Assembly (NCBI RefSeq): GCF_040675535.1
Contig: NZ_JBFAPC010000005.1
Span: forward strand, 1-64,000
Length of the DNA stretch: 64,000 nt
Direction of reading: 5' to 3'
Origin: Patulibacter sp040675535
GTDB taxonomy: Bacteria; Actinomycetota; Thermoleophilia; Solirubrobacterales; Solirubrobacteraceae
A program made the translations under genes and the position numbers. Below the pieces are notes generated by a model that searched no databases, was not told the origin of the DNA, and saw nothing but the letters and a program-made list of their open reading frames with translations. How positions within the stretch are numbered: position 1 is the first letter of the stretch; each line of letters starts with the position of its first letter. Of this stretch, positions 1-7,889 are shown piece after piece.

Positions 1-444
1 CCTGGTCCTTGTAGAAGCCCTGGTACTGAAACGGGTTGGACTTCGCATCCGCGGACAGGTCGTCGTCGTCGGAGCCGACCGGATCACCGTAGGGGGCGGG
101 CCGCCCGGACCGCCGCCGAAGCCGCCGTGGCCGCCGCGTCCGAAGCCGCCCTCGTGGGTCGCGGTGACCTGGAAGTCCTTGTCGAGCGTGACCTGCGCCT
201 GGGTGCCGTCGGCCTTGCGCACGCGCGCCTCGAACGTGCCGTCGGGACGGCTCTCGATCCCCACGAGCGTGGAGCCCGGGTATTTGGCGAGGACGGCGTC
301 CGACGCCTTGTCCGTGATGCCGCCCGTGAGGGGCGTCGGGGTGCCGGAGCTGCTGGTCGCGGCGTACGCGACGCCGCCGGCTCCGAGGCCGAGCACACCC
401 ACGGCCGCGATCGCGACCGTCCGGGACTTCAGGGAGCGGATCAT
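1..444 (-). CDS. Secreted PepSY-domain protein, 3' end outside window, apparent frameshift
   Basis: Reading leftward from the ATG at 444 gives a signal peptide (IRSLKSRTVAIAAVGVLGLG, cleavage after YAA). A PepSY-like module follows at about residues 40-95, with 'AVLAKYPGSTLVGIESRPDG' and 'QVTLDKDFQVTATHEGG', then a Gly-rich stretch. The GGGGAGG ribosome site is 12 bases before this ATG and abuts an in-frame ATG at 456, so 444 is preferred. At the G run 92-96 the frame breaks: one extra base would continue into YGDPVGSDDDDLSADAKSNP and on past the window edge. PepSY proteins are secreted or membrane-linked and are thought to modulate peptidases or bind metal; the specific role here is unknown. 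The break may be a sequencing error. Confidence 0.65.
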   Translation of the reverse strand, partial: MIRSLKSRTVAIAAVGVLGLGAGGVAYAATSSSGTPTPLTGGITDKASDAVLAKYPGSTLVGIESRPDGTFEARVRKADGTQAQVTLDKDFQVTATHEGGFGRGGHGGFGGGPGGPPPTVIRSAPTTTTCPRMRSPTRFSTRASTRTR

Positions 445-653
445 GGGCGCGAGCATCCTCCCCGCGGCTCGGAGGAGCCGAAGAACTTGCTGGGAATGGG
501 CTGAGAGTTCGGTGCGGCGCCCCTTGGTGGGGCCGGCGGAGCGCCGGCGCGGGCTCGCGGTCGTCCGGCCCGGGTCGCTCGCCGACCGCTGGGTAGTGAC
601 CGCCGACGCGCGTCCGGCCGGGCGCGCGTCCGTGCAGTCTCAAAGGGAAAGCG

Positions 654-1703
654 ATGGGCTCGATGACCCGATCCGAGCAGAAGGTCCTGCAGTACCTGAA
701 GGAGGCCCGTGCGAGCGAGCTGGCGCTGGTGCGGGTCCTGCAGTCGCAGATCGCGATGACCCCGCGCGGGGCGTTCCGCTCCGGCCTCGAGCAGCACCTG
801 ACCGACACCCGCGCGCACGCCCGGCGGTTGCGCGAGCGGATCGGCGAGCTCGAGCCCGGCTTCCATCCCGTCCGGCTGGCCGTCGGGGTCGCCGAGGGCG
901 TCGTCGGCCAGGCGCTCGCGCTGAGCAAGACGCCGCTGGACCTCGTGCGCGGCGGGAGCGGCGAGGAGAAGGTCCTGAAGAACGCCAAGGACGCCGCCGC
1001 GACCGAGGCGCTGGAGATCGCGACCTACACGGCGCTCGAGCGGCTGGCCCGGCGCACGGGCGATCAGCGGACCGCGGTGCTCGCGGTCGGGATCCGGCGC
1101 GAGGAGGAGCGGATGCTCGAGCGCGTCCTCGCCGCGATCCCGGGGCTCACCGACGCGGTGCACGCCGCCGAGGTCGACGGCGACTCCTCGTACGACGTCG
1201 CCGAGACCGGCGCGGCCGACGCCGTGCGCCGGGCCGCGGGCACGGCGAAGGACGCGGTGTCCGACGCGCGGGTCGCGGCGAAGGACGGCGCGAAGGCCGC
1301 GACAGAGCGCGTCGAGCGGGCCGCGCGCAAGACCGAGGGGACGGCGTCCGACGCCGGAGACGCCGCGAAGGCGGCGAAGGACCGCGCCGAGAAGACGGCG
1401 GCGAAGGCCGACCAGGCGGCGAAGGACGCCGCCCGCGCCGCGGCCGACCGTGCCGACGACGTCGCCGCGAAGGTCGAGGAGGTCGTGTCGGACGCCGGGG
1501 CCGTCGCGGCGGGACCGGCGGTCCCGGCCGCCGACCTCGAGAAGCCGTGGCCCGGCTACGACGAGCTGTCCGTCGAGGAGATCCGGGCGGTCCTGCTGAC
1601 CGCCGACGCGGACGCCGCGCAGGAGGTCGTCGACTACGAGGCGGCCAACCAGGCCCGCGACGAGGTGCTGGCCGACGCGGGACGCAAGGTCCCGTCGGCC
1701 TGA
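654..1703 (+). CDS. DUF892-like ferritin-fold protein with long Ala/Lys-rich tail
   Basis: This 349-residue protein starts with a helical, ferritin-like segment (residues about 5-165) containing ELALVRVLQSQIAMTPRG, HLTDTRAHARRLRERI and a second helix pair around EALEIATYTALERLARR. This resembles the DUF892/YciE stress family. Residues about 180-290 are Ala/Lys/Asp repeats predicted to form a coiled coil, like LEA or apolipoprotein-type sequences. The last 55 residues hold PWPGYDELSVEEIRAVL, a module I recall from other actinobacterial stress proteins. A GGGTAG at 591-596 could be a SigB-type -10 element, but no clear -35 is seen. A stress-protection role is inferred from the family and the neighbouring sigma factor and catalase. 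Confidence 0.7.
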   Translation: MGSMTRSEQKVLQYLKEARASELALVRVLQSQIAMTPRGAFRSGLEQHLTDTRAHARRLRERIGELEPGFHPVRLAVGVAEGVVGQALALSKTPLDLVRGGSGEEKVLKNAKDAAATEALEIATYTALERLARRTGDQRTAVLAVGIRREEERMLERVLAAIPGLTDAVHAAEVDGDSSYDVAETGAADAVRRAAGTAKDAVSDARVAAKDGAKAATERVERAARKTEGTASDAGDAAKAAKDRAEKTAAKADQAAKDAARAAADRADDVAAKVEEVVSDAGAVAAGPAVPAADLEKPWPGYDELSVEEIRAVLLTADADAAQEVVDYEAANQARDEVLADAGRKVPSA

Positions 1704-1716
1704 GCGGGGCGGTCGG

Positions 1717-1746
1717 GCCCGGAACGGGGTACGTCCCGATCCGGGC
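1717..1746 (+). terminator. Hairpin after the DUF892-like gene
   Basis: GCCCGGA (1717-1723) pairs with TCCGGGC (1740-1746) just after the stop at 1703. No U-run follows, as is usual in high-GC actinobacteria. Confidence 0.45.
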
Positions 1747-1832
1747 TGTCGGCGGGCACCGGCTGGTCGCCGGCGCCCGCGCCGGCGCCGGGGGCACGAC
1801 CTGCCCCGAGCCGGCCGGCCGCCCGCGGGCCC

Positions 1833-2048
1833 TCAGGTCCCGGGCGCCGCGCGACCCGGGCCCGTCGGCCCGTACGGCTCGTAGGCGCGCAGCGCCCGCC
1901 GGGCCGCCGCGACGCGCCGGCGGTCCGCCCGCTTCCCACCCGCCGTGTCGACGGGCCGGTCGGCGTGGTGCGCGACGGTCCGAGCGGCGGCGAGCGTCGC
2001 CTCGGTCCCCGGGGTGGCCCGGAGCCGGTCGTCCTGGGCGGCGCTCAT
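1833..2048 (-). CDS. Small basic protein coupled to the sigma factor
   Basis: The ORF encodes 71 residues, rich in Arg and Ala (ADRRRVAAARRALRAYEPYG). Its ATG overlaps the sigma-factor stop as ATGA (stop 2045-2047, start 2048), a usual sign of translational coupling. I recognise no domain. Genes placed like this after SigB/SigF-type factors are sometimes regulators, but nothing in the sequence shows that. It could be a chance ORF, since stops are rare at this GC content. Confidence 0.45.
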   Translation of the reverse strand: MSAAQDDRLRATPGTEATLAAARTVAHHADRPVDTAGGKRADRRRVAAARRALRAYEPYGPTGPGRAAPGT

Positions 2049-2809
2049 GCCGCCAGCTCCCGGGTCGTCCCGGGCTCGAGGTGCTCGCGCATCCGGCCGG
2101 CGGCCTGGTCGAGGATCCGCGACACCTGCATCTGCGACACGTTGATGCGGTCGCCGATCTCGCGCTGGAGCATCTCGTCGTCGAAGCGCATCCGCACGAC
2201 GCTGCGATCGCGGTCGCTGAGGGTCGCCATCGCGTCCTCAAGCAGGTCGACGTTCTCGACGTGCTGGTAGCCGGCGTCGGAGCGGCCGAGCGTGTCGAGC
2301 ACGTCGCGGTCCTCCCCGGTGGGGTGGCTCAGCGAGTTGATGCGGAAGCACCCGGCTGCGCGGCGCGCGTCGGCGATGCGGTCTTCCGTCGTCTCCAGCC
2401 GGCAGGCGAGCTCGGCGTCCGTGAGCGGACCGCCACCGTGCTCGGCGCGCGCCTCCTCGGCGGTGACGCGCGTCTGCAGCTCCTTCATCGAGCGGGGCAC
2501 CGCGACCGACCAGCAGTGGTCGCGGAAGTGCCGCTTCATCTCCCCGGTGATCGTCGGCGCCGCGTACGACACGAAGCGGTGCGGCCGCGACAGGTCGAAG
2601 CCCTCGATCGCCTTGACCAGGCCGAGCATGCCGACCTGGACCAGGTCCTCGAGCTCCTCGCCGCGACCCGCGTACTTGCGGGCGAACGCCCGGACCATCG
2701 GGGTGAACCGGGTCACGAGCTCGTCGTACGCCTCGGCGTCGCCGTGCCGGCGGTACCGCTTCAGCAGCTGCTTGTCGCGCAGCTCGCGCTGCGTCGCCTC
2801 TTCCAACAT
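2045..2809 (-). CDS. RNA polymerase sigma factor, SigB/SigF/SigG group
   Basis: This 254-residue sigma-70 family protein has sigma-2 at about residues 25-95 (EDLVQVGMLGLVKAIEGFD, core-binding and -10 recognition), sigma-3 in the middle (SMKELQTRVTAEEARAEHGG) and sigma-4 at about 195-245 with the helix-turn-helix QREIGDRINVSQMQVSRIL. Length and the lack of region 1.1 place it in group 3, the general-stress and sporulation branch. The ATG at 2809 has GAGGGA 8 bases upstream; longer readings in this frame run across the upstream non-coding region. No anti-sigma factor (RsbW-like) gene is adjacent, so its control is not visible here. Candidate target promoters precede the Mn-catalase and alcohol dehydrogenase genes. 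Confidence 0.9.
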   Translation of the reverse strand: MLEEATQRELRDKQLLKRYRRHGDAEAYDELVTRFTPMVRAFARKYAGRGEELEDLVQVGMLGLVKAIEGFDLSRPHRFVSYAAPTITGEMKRHFRDHCWSVAVPRSMKELQTRVTAEEARAEHGGGPLTDAELACRLETTEDRIADARRAAGCFRINSLSHPTGEDRDVLDTLGRSDAGYQHVENVDLLEDAMATLSDRDRSVVRMRFDDEMLQREIGDRINVSQMQVSRILDQAAGRMREHLEPGTTRELAA

Positions 2810-3089
2810 GGGCGGATCCCTCGATGCGTTGAACCGTGTAGCGCGCATCGCCCGAGCCGGTGAAGGCGACGGAGGACAACCCACTTGGAGCAAGGTGCGC
2901 CGCCGCCCGGGGGACCGTCGGATCTCCGCTGCACGCTCGCCCGGGAACCGGTCGGCGTCGGAGGCGGCCTGATCGGCAGCGCTCTCTCCTAAGACCCGTC
3001 CCGGGCACCTCCCAAACGTCGGGAGGGAGATTCGTCGCCGAACGGCCGTCGCCGCCCGCGGCTGGCGCACCGCCGGCCCCGCCCCGCGC
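2810..3089. other. Non-coding upstream region of the sigma factor
   Basis: I see no convincing gene. A small inverted repeat, CCTCCC (3008-3013) with GGGAGG (3021-3026), lies here. The region should carry the promoter of the leftward sigma-factor gene, but no clear -10/-35 pair was found. Confidence 0.4.
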
Positions 3090-3126
3090 TCTCTCCCCCC
3101 GGGCACCGCCGTTCCCGGGGGAGAGA
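3090..3126 (-). terminator. Strong hairpin terminator of the Mn-catalase gene
   Basis: An almost perfect stem of 13 base pairs (TCTCTCCCCC-type arm at 3090-3103 with its complement at 3114-3126) and a 10-base loop lies 25 bases past the catalase stop. It has no T-run. Confidence 0.65.
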
Positions 3127-3150
3127 CCGCGGCGGGCCCCGCCGGCCGTC

Positions 3151-4101
3151 CTACTTGCCGGGGTTCTGGACCTCGCCGATGACCTCGTCGGGGAAGCCGG
3201 CGTCCTTGCGCAGCTTCGCGACGATCTCGTCGATCTCGCCCAACGCGTAGCTCGGCGCGAAGACGTCGCTCTGCTGCGGCAGGTCGAGCGGCAGCGGACG
3301 CAGGGAGGGGTCCTCGTCGACGACCTCGAGCGGCTCGCCCGTCTCGGGGTGGTTGCCGTTGAAGACCGCCGACAGCTCGCGGTAGTCGTCCGGGGAGAAC
3401 CGGTACAGGCGGCGGTGGTCGCCAATGTCGATGTAGGGCTTCGACTCCTTGATCGCGTCGGAGGGGACGCGGGGGCCGGGGAAGAGCTTCGTCAGGTCGG
3501 CGCCGGTGAGGTGCTCCACCGCGCGGGCGTAGGCGACCTGGTGGACGCCGCCGCGGACGAGCAGGTAGCCCGTCAGGGCGCGGGCGGCCGGGTGGTCGCA
3601 CGCCTCGTAGACGCGCAGCTTGCCGGAGCGCGCGCCGGTCTCGAGGAAGTAGTTGTGCGTCAGGTCCGACAGCAGGTCGCCGGACGAGAACACGTTGTCG
3701 CCGGTCCACGGCAGGCCGCGGGAGTCCTGCGGCAGCGCGCCGCGGCCGCCGTTGACGTAGTGGTGCGGGTTGCCGGGCAGGCCGGGCATGTCGAGCAGCG
3801 GGGACTTCTGGACCTTCAGCTCGTCCTTGATCGACCGCGTGTCGGTGAGCATCGAGTTGATCGTCGCGGCGACGAGCTCGATGTGGCCGAACTCCTCCGC
3901 GGCGATGTTCGAGATGAGGTCGAAGAACGGCCGCGCCTTCTGCCGCTCGCGGAAGTTGAACGACTGGAACGTGTAGTTCAGGAAGGTCGACATCTCGCCG
4001 AACTTCCCGCCCATCAGCTCCTGGACGACGGCCGCCTGGGCGGGGTCGGGATCGGTGGGGGGCGGCAGCTCGGCGAGCCACCGGTCGATGCGCAGGATCA
4101 T
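3151..4101 (-). CDS. Manganese catalase
   Basis: This 316-residue protein of the non-heme dimanganese catalase family converts hydrogen peroxide to water and oxygen in the cytoplasm. All five metal ligands can be placed: Glu36 (GEMSTFLNYTFQ), Glu70 and His73 (AAEEFGHIE), Glu154 (YFLETG) and His187 (GGVHQVAYARA). Length and spacing match the family closely. The ATG at 4101 has GGAG 8 bases upstream. A SigB-type promoter candidate lies at 4135-4159 and a strong hairpin follows the stop, so it is probably a single-gene unit in a stress regulon. It is transcribed away from the epimerase gene at 4245. Confidence 0.95.
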   Translation of the reverse strand: MILRIDRWLAELPPPTDPDPAQAAVVQELMGGKFGEMSTFLNYTFQSFNFRERQKARPFFDLISNIAAEEFGHIELVAATINSMLTDTRSIKDELKVQKSPLLDMPGLPGNPHHYVNGGRGALPQDSRGLPWTGDNVFSSGDLLSDLTHNYFLETGARSGKLRVYEACDHPAARALTGYLLVRGGVHQVAYARAVEHLTGADLTKLFPGPRVPSDAIKESKPYIDIGDHRRLYRFSPDDYRELSAVFNGNHPETGEPLEVVDEDPSLRPLPLDLPQQSDVFAPSYALGEIDEIVAKLRKDAGFPDEVIGEVQNPGK

Positions 4102-4134
4102 GTGACGCTCTCCTCGGTGTGGTGGGCTCCGTCA

Positions 4135-4159
4135 CTGCCCGGCGGCGGGGTGGCGAAAC
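4135..4159 (-). promoter_or_regulatory. SigB-type promoter candidate for Mn-catalase
   Basis: On the minus strand GTTT (4156-4159), a 15-base spacer and GGGCAG (4135-4140) approximate the GTTT-N13-17-GGGTAT pattern of SigB/SigF promoters. They sit about 34 bases before the catalase ATG. Confidence 0.4.
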
Positions 4160-4244
4160 GCCTGCGGCGTCCCGCGATCGGGGCCGTGGGAACGGCCCGT
4201 CGGAGCACCGTGCGTGGAGGCCTCCGGCGGGGTAGTGATCGGCG

Positions 4245-5309
4245 ATGCGCGTCGTCGTCCTGGGAGCCACCGGCAACGTGGGGACGGCGGTCGTGCGCGC
4301 CCTCGTCGCCGAATCCCGCGTCACCGCGATCACCGGGTTCGCCCGCCGCGCGCCCGAGACGGCGCCGCCGAAGGTGCGCTGGGTCGCCGGGGACGTCCGC
4401 GATCACGACCTCGCCGAGCTGTTCCGCGGGGCGGACGCGGTGGTCAACCTCGCGTGGCGGATCCAGCCCTCGCGCCGCCGCGACATCACCCGCGAGACGG
4501 ACGTCGGCGGCACCGCGCGGGTGCTGGACGCCGTGGCCGCCGCCGGCGTCCCGACCGTCGTCCAGGCGTCGTCGCTGGCGGCGTACGGCCCGCACCGCGG
4601 CGACCCGGGAGCGCGGGTGGCGGAGGACTGGCCCGCCGTCGGCATCTCGACGTCGTTCTACTCCCGCGAGAAGGTCGCGGCGGAGGCGCTGCTCGACGTC
4701 TTCGAGGAGCGCCACCCGGCCGTGCGCGTCGTCCGGCTGCGCCCCGCGCTGATCTTCCAGCGGTCCGCGGCGCAGGAGGTCCGCCGGTACTTCCTCGGCC
4801 CGTTCTGGCCCAGCCCGCTCGTCCGCCCGGGCCGCATCCCCGTCGTGCCGCTGCCGCCCGCGCTGCGCTTCCAGGTCGTCCACGCCGACGACGTCGCCGA
4901 GGCGTACCGCCTGGTGCTGCTCGACGACGACGCGCGCGGCGCCTACAACGTCGCGGCGGAGCCGGTGATCACGCCGCGCCGCTTCGCCCGCGTGCTGGGC
5001 GGCGACCGCGGGACCCCGGTGCCCGTCCCCGCCGCCGCGCTCCGCCTCCTCGCGAAGGCGACGTGGCTGGCCCGCGTGCAGCCGACGCCGCCCGGGTGGC
5101 TGGACCTCGCGATGGGGTCCCCGCTGCTCGACACGACCCGGATCCGCGGCCTCGGCTGGGCGCCGCGCCACGACGGGCCGTCGACGCTGCTGGAGCTCCT
5201 CGAGGGCCTGCGGGACCGGGCGGGCGGCGACACCCCGCCGTTGGACGCGGACGCGGGCGGCCCGTGGCGCAGTGGCGAGGTCTCGTCGGGGATCGGCGGC
5301 GGTTCGTAG
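4245..5309 (+). CDS. NAD(P)-dependent epimerase/dehydratase (extended SDR)
   Basis: This 354-residue protein opens with the Rossmann motif VVVLGATGNVG (Gly7, Gly10, Gly13). It has the catalytic Tyr139-Ser-Arg-Glu-Lys143 and an extended-SDR C-terminal region (VVHADDVAEAYRLVLL). It probably acts on a nucleotide sugar or similar metabolite; the substrate cannot be read from the sequence. It lies alone, divergent from the catalase gene, and is followed by a bidirectional hairpin. GGGTAG at 4230-4235 ends only 9 bases before the ATG, so if it is a SigB-type -10 element the transcript would be nearly leaderless. Confidence 0.85.
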   Translation: MRVVVLGATGNVGTAVVRALVAESRVTAITGFARRAPETAPPKVRWVAGDVRDHDLAELFRGADAVVNLAWRIQPSRRRDITRETDVGGTARVLDAVAAAGVPTVVQASSLAAYGPHRGDPGARVAEDWPAVGISTSFYSREKVAAEALLDVFEERHPAVRVVRLRPALIFQRSAAQEVRRYFLGPFWPSPLVRPGRIPVVPLPPALRFQVVHADDVAEAYRLVLLDDDARGAYNVAAEPVITPRRFARVLGGDRGTPVPVPAAALRLLAKATWLARVQPTPPGWLDLAMGSPLLDTTRIRGLGWAPRHDGPSTLLELLEGLRDRAGGDTPPLDADAGGPWRSGEVSSGIGGGS

Positions 5310-5348
5310 GACCCGGCGGTCCGCGGCGAGGGATCGCGCGGCGAGCGG

Positions 5349-5374
5349 CGCCGGCCGACCCGGCCCCGGCCGGC
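5349..5374. terminator. Bidirectional hairpin between convergent genes
   Basis: CGCCGGCCG (5349-5357) and CGGCCGGCG (5366-5374 region) form a 9-base-pair stem between the epimerase stop (5309) and the alcohol dehydrogenase stop (5378). Confidence 0.5.
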
Positions 5375-5377
5375 GGC

Positions 5378-6574
5378 TCAGGCGGGCCCGTGGGGCTGCA
5401 GCAGCGTCTTGATCATGCCGTCCTGCTTCTTCTGGAACGACTCGTAGGCCTTCGGGCCGTCGTCCAGGGAGAGCTTGTGGGTGGCCAGCCGCTCGACGCC
5501 GAGCGGGTCGTCGTCGCCGGTGACCAGCGGCAGCAGGTCGGGGATCCAGCGCTTCACGTTCGCCTGGCCCATCCGGATCGTCACCTGCTTGTCGAAGAGC
5601 TGGAGCATCGGCATCGGGTCGGCCATGCCGCCGTAGACGCCCGAGAGCGAGATCGTGCCGCCGCGGCGGACGACGTCGCCGGCGGCGTGCAGCACGCTCA
5701 TCCGGTCGATGCCGGCGGTCTCGAAGAGCTTCTGCGCGACCGCGTCGGGCAGGAACCCGGCCATCGCCTGGGCGAACTTGCCCACAGGCGCGCCGTGGGC
5801 CTCCATGCCGACGGCGTCGATGACGCTGTCGGGCCCGCGTCCGTTCGTCTGCTCCTGCAGGTGCGCCGTCAGGTCCTCGACCTTCGTCGTGTCGACCGGG
5901 ATCGCGCCGCGCCGCTCGGCCTCGGCCAGCCGCTCGGGCACGAGATCGATGCCGAAGACCTTCGACGCGCCGCGGTGCAGCGCGACCTGCGCCGCCATCA
6001 GGCCGATCGGGCCCAGACCGAAGACCGCGACCGTCCCGCCCTCCGGGATGTCGGCGTACTCCACGCCCTGCCAGGCGGTCGGGAGGACGTCGGAGAGGTA
6101 GACGAAGCGGTCGTCCTTCGGGCCCTCGGGGACCTTGATCGGCCCGTACTGCGCCTGCGGCACGCGCAGGTACTCGGCCTGGCCGCCGGGGACCTGGCCG
6201 TAGAGCTTGGTGTAGCCGAGCAGGGTGGCGCCGGAGCCGTACTCGCGGACCTGCGTCGTCTCGCACTGCGACTGCAGGTCGTGGTCGCACATGAAGCAGT
6301 GCCCGCACGAGACGTTGAACGGGATCACCACCCGGTCGCCGGGCGCGATGTGGGTGACCTCCGGGCCGACCGCCTCCACGATGCCCATCGGCTCGTGGCC
6401 GAGGACGTCGCCGGCGTCGAGGAACGGGCCGAGGACCTCGTAGAGGTGCAGGTCCGATCCGCAGATGCCGCTCGACGTGATCTTGATGATCGCGTCGGTC
6501 GGGTGCTCGATCGTGGGGTCGGGCACGGTGTCGATGCGCACGTCGCGCTTGCCGTGCCAGGTCAGGGCCTTCAT
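5378..6574 (-). CDS. Zinc-dependent alcohol dehydrogenase (formaldehyde dehydrogenase-like MDR)
   Basis: This 398-residue medium-chain dehydrogenase belongs to the branch often annotated as glutathione-dependent formaldehyde dehydrogenase-like. Catalytic-zinc ligands are Cys38 (GICGSDLH), His60 and Glu61 (LGHEPMG); the structural-zinc site is Cys90, Cys93, Cys96 and Cys104. The NAD-binding motif VAVFGLGPIGL is at about residue 185. A long insert around residues 255-300 is typical of this subgroup. It oxidises an alcohol or reduces an aldehyde with NAD(P); the substrate is unknown. A GATT-N15-GGGTAG element upstream suggests stress-sigma control. Confidence 0.88.
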   Translation of the reverse strand: MKALTWHGKRDVRIDTVPDPTIEHPTDAIIKITSSGICGSDLHLYEVLGPFLDAGDVLGHEPMGIVEAVGPEVTHIAPGDRVVIPFNVSCGHCFMCDHDLQSQCETTQVREYGSGATLLGYTKLYGQVPGGQAEYLRVPQAQYGPIKVPEGPKDDRFVYLSDVLPTAWQGVEYADIPEGGTVAVFGLGPIGLMAAQVALHRGASKVFGIDLVPERLAEAERRGAIPVDTTKVEDLTAHLQEQTNGRGPDSVIDAVGMEAHGAPVGKFAQAMAGFLPDAVAQKLFETAGIDRMSVLHAAGDVVRRGGTISLSGVYGGMADPMPMLQLFDKQVTIRMGQANVKRWIPDLLPLVTGDDDPLGVERLATHKLSLDDGPKAYESFQKKQDGMIKTLLQPHGPA

Positions 6575-6610
6575 GGGTGCTCCGAGCGATTGGGGACGTT
6601 CGCGGCATCC

Positions 6611-6635
6611 CTACCCCCGGCCCCGGGCGGCAATC
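6611..6635 (-). promoter_or_regulatory. SigB-type promoter candidate for the alcohol dehydrogenase
   Basis: On the minus strand GATT (6632-6635), a 15-base spacer and GGGTAG (6611-6616) sit about 37 bases before the ATG at 6574. The spacer length equals that of the catalase promoter candidate. Confidence 0.4.
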
Positions 6636-6649
6636 GCCCCGTGCCGTGC

Positions 6650-7411
6650 TCAGGGCCGTGGCGCCCCGGCGTCCGCGATCCGCTCCTGCGGCTCGTGGCG
6701 CCCGAGGCCGAGGAGGCGGCCGTAGCGGCCGACCCCGGCGTCGTCGAGGTCGGCGGACGCGAGCGAGCGGATGAAGCCGTACGCCAGCAGCACGTGGTAC
6801 CGCGACTGCGTCTGCCGGTAGACGAGGTAGGCCAGGCCGGAGGACATCGTCGGGCGGAAGTCCTCGACCCGCAGCTGCAGCCGGGCGGTGCTCATCGGCG
6901 TGGCGTCCCGCTCGGTCGCGACGCCGTCCTCGCGCCGGACCTCGAGCTCGAGGGAGCCCTGCCCCCGGCCCTTGCGGGAGATGAGGAGCCCGCGGTCGAT
7001 CGGCCAGCGGATGGTCGCGACGCCGCCGTCCACCTCGAACTCCGGCGCGCGGAAACCGAGGAGCTTGATGCGCGGGGTCACGAAGCAGACGAAGCGCGCG
7101 CCGTCCTCGACGTGGACACGGATCAGGCCGAGCGACGTCTTCTCCATGTAGAGCCAGTAGAGGCTCGCCAGGCGCTCGAGGTGCGGGAGGGTCCACGTCC
7201 GGTCCAGACGCTCCGTGGGGACCGTGATCGACGCGGACTGCTTCGAGAAGACGGTCCCGGTCCCGCGGTCGAGGCCGGTGTCGTCGACGAAGTGCCCGAT
7301 GCGGCTGGGGTCGTCCGACGCGGCGAGCTCGCGGATCGCGCCGCGCATCGCCCACAGCGCGATCGGCAGGGTGACCAGCAGGACGAGGGCGATGATGAGG
7401 GCGAACGGCAC
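6650..7411 (-). CDS. Membrane-anchored protein of unknown function
   Basis: This 253-residue protein begins with one N-terminal membrane helix (PFALIIALVLLVTLPIALW). The rest is soluble and beta-rich: SASITVPTERLDRTWTLPHL, a central part with VCFVTPRIKLLGF and IRWPIDRGLLISRKG, and a C-terminal helix near YLVYRQTQSRYHVLLAYGF. I do not recognise the family. The GTG at 7411 is preferred because GGAG stands 7 bases upstream and the helix starts at once; the same frame is open further upstream without such signals. It is co-directional with the alcohol dehydrogenase gene but probably separately promoted. Confidence 0.65.
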   Translation of the reverse strand: MPFALIIALVLLVTLPIALWAMRGAIRELAASDDPSRIGHFVDDTGLDRGTGTVFSKQSASITVPTERLDRTWTLPHLERLASLYWLYMEKTSLGLIRVHVEDGARFVCFVTPRIKLLGFRAPEFEVDGGVATIRWPIDRGLLISRKGRGQGSLELEVRREDGVATERDATPMSTARLQLRVEDFRPTMSSGLAYLVYRQTQSRYHVLLAYGFIRSLASADLDDAGVGRYGRLLGLGRHEPQERIADAGAPRP

Positions 7412-7889
7412 GGCGGACTCCGGGCTCGGGATGACGGGCGGACGGGACGAGGATCCGCCGCGGCCGGGGAACGGACGGGCGGGCGCCGTGCGGCGCAGCC
7501 CGGTCTCCACGACCCCTCTGTACCCGCGCCGCGGCACCGCGAGCGGGAGCTGTCGCGCGGGCGCGACGACGCGGCACCGGCGGCGGGCGACGCCCCGGCA
7601 GCCTCGGGCTCGGACCCCGCTGGGGCCCCGGGCCCGAAGACGGGTCTCGTCCACGATGTCGTCGTCCCGGTCGCCCAGGCGGCGATCGGCGGCGTCGTCA
7701 GCGCGGCGGTCAGCCACCTGGCGTCGGGACCGGGCGCGCCGAAGACGGCGAAGCCCGCGCCTGCCGCGAAGCCGGAGGAGGCCGGGCACCGGGCGACGCT
7801 CCGAGGCTCCGTTCGGGCAGCGCCGTCGTCCGGGCACCTCGGCGACCGGGTGCGGCACCGGCCCGGCCGCGCCGACGTCCCCCCGGCCG
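7412..7889. other. Intergenic stretch with a possible coding fragment
   Basis: There is no complete gene. On the plus strand about 7540-7800 shows coding-like codon use and reads GLVHDVVVPVAQAAIGGVVS and ASGPGAPKTAKPAPAAKPEE. It has no start codon and no stop before it runs into the next gene, so it may be a broken small gene or a chance frame. Confidence 0.3.

Noticed and set aside
164..2863. Very long open frames on one or both strands (for example 164-2863, 4098-7577, 4214-8011, 32580-34634 minus)
   Set aside because: They are Arg/Gly/Pro-rich frames opposite or across recognisable genes, a known effect of rare stop codons at this GC content.
7540..7800. Plus-strand coding-like stretch between the membrane protein and the metallopeptidase
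   Set aside because: It has no start codon, no ribosome site and no stop before the next gene, so it is kept only as a note.
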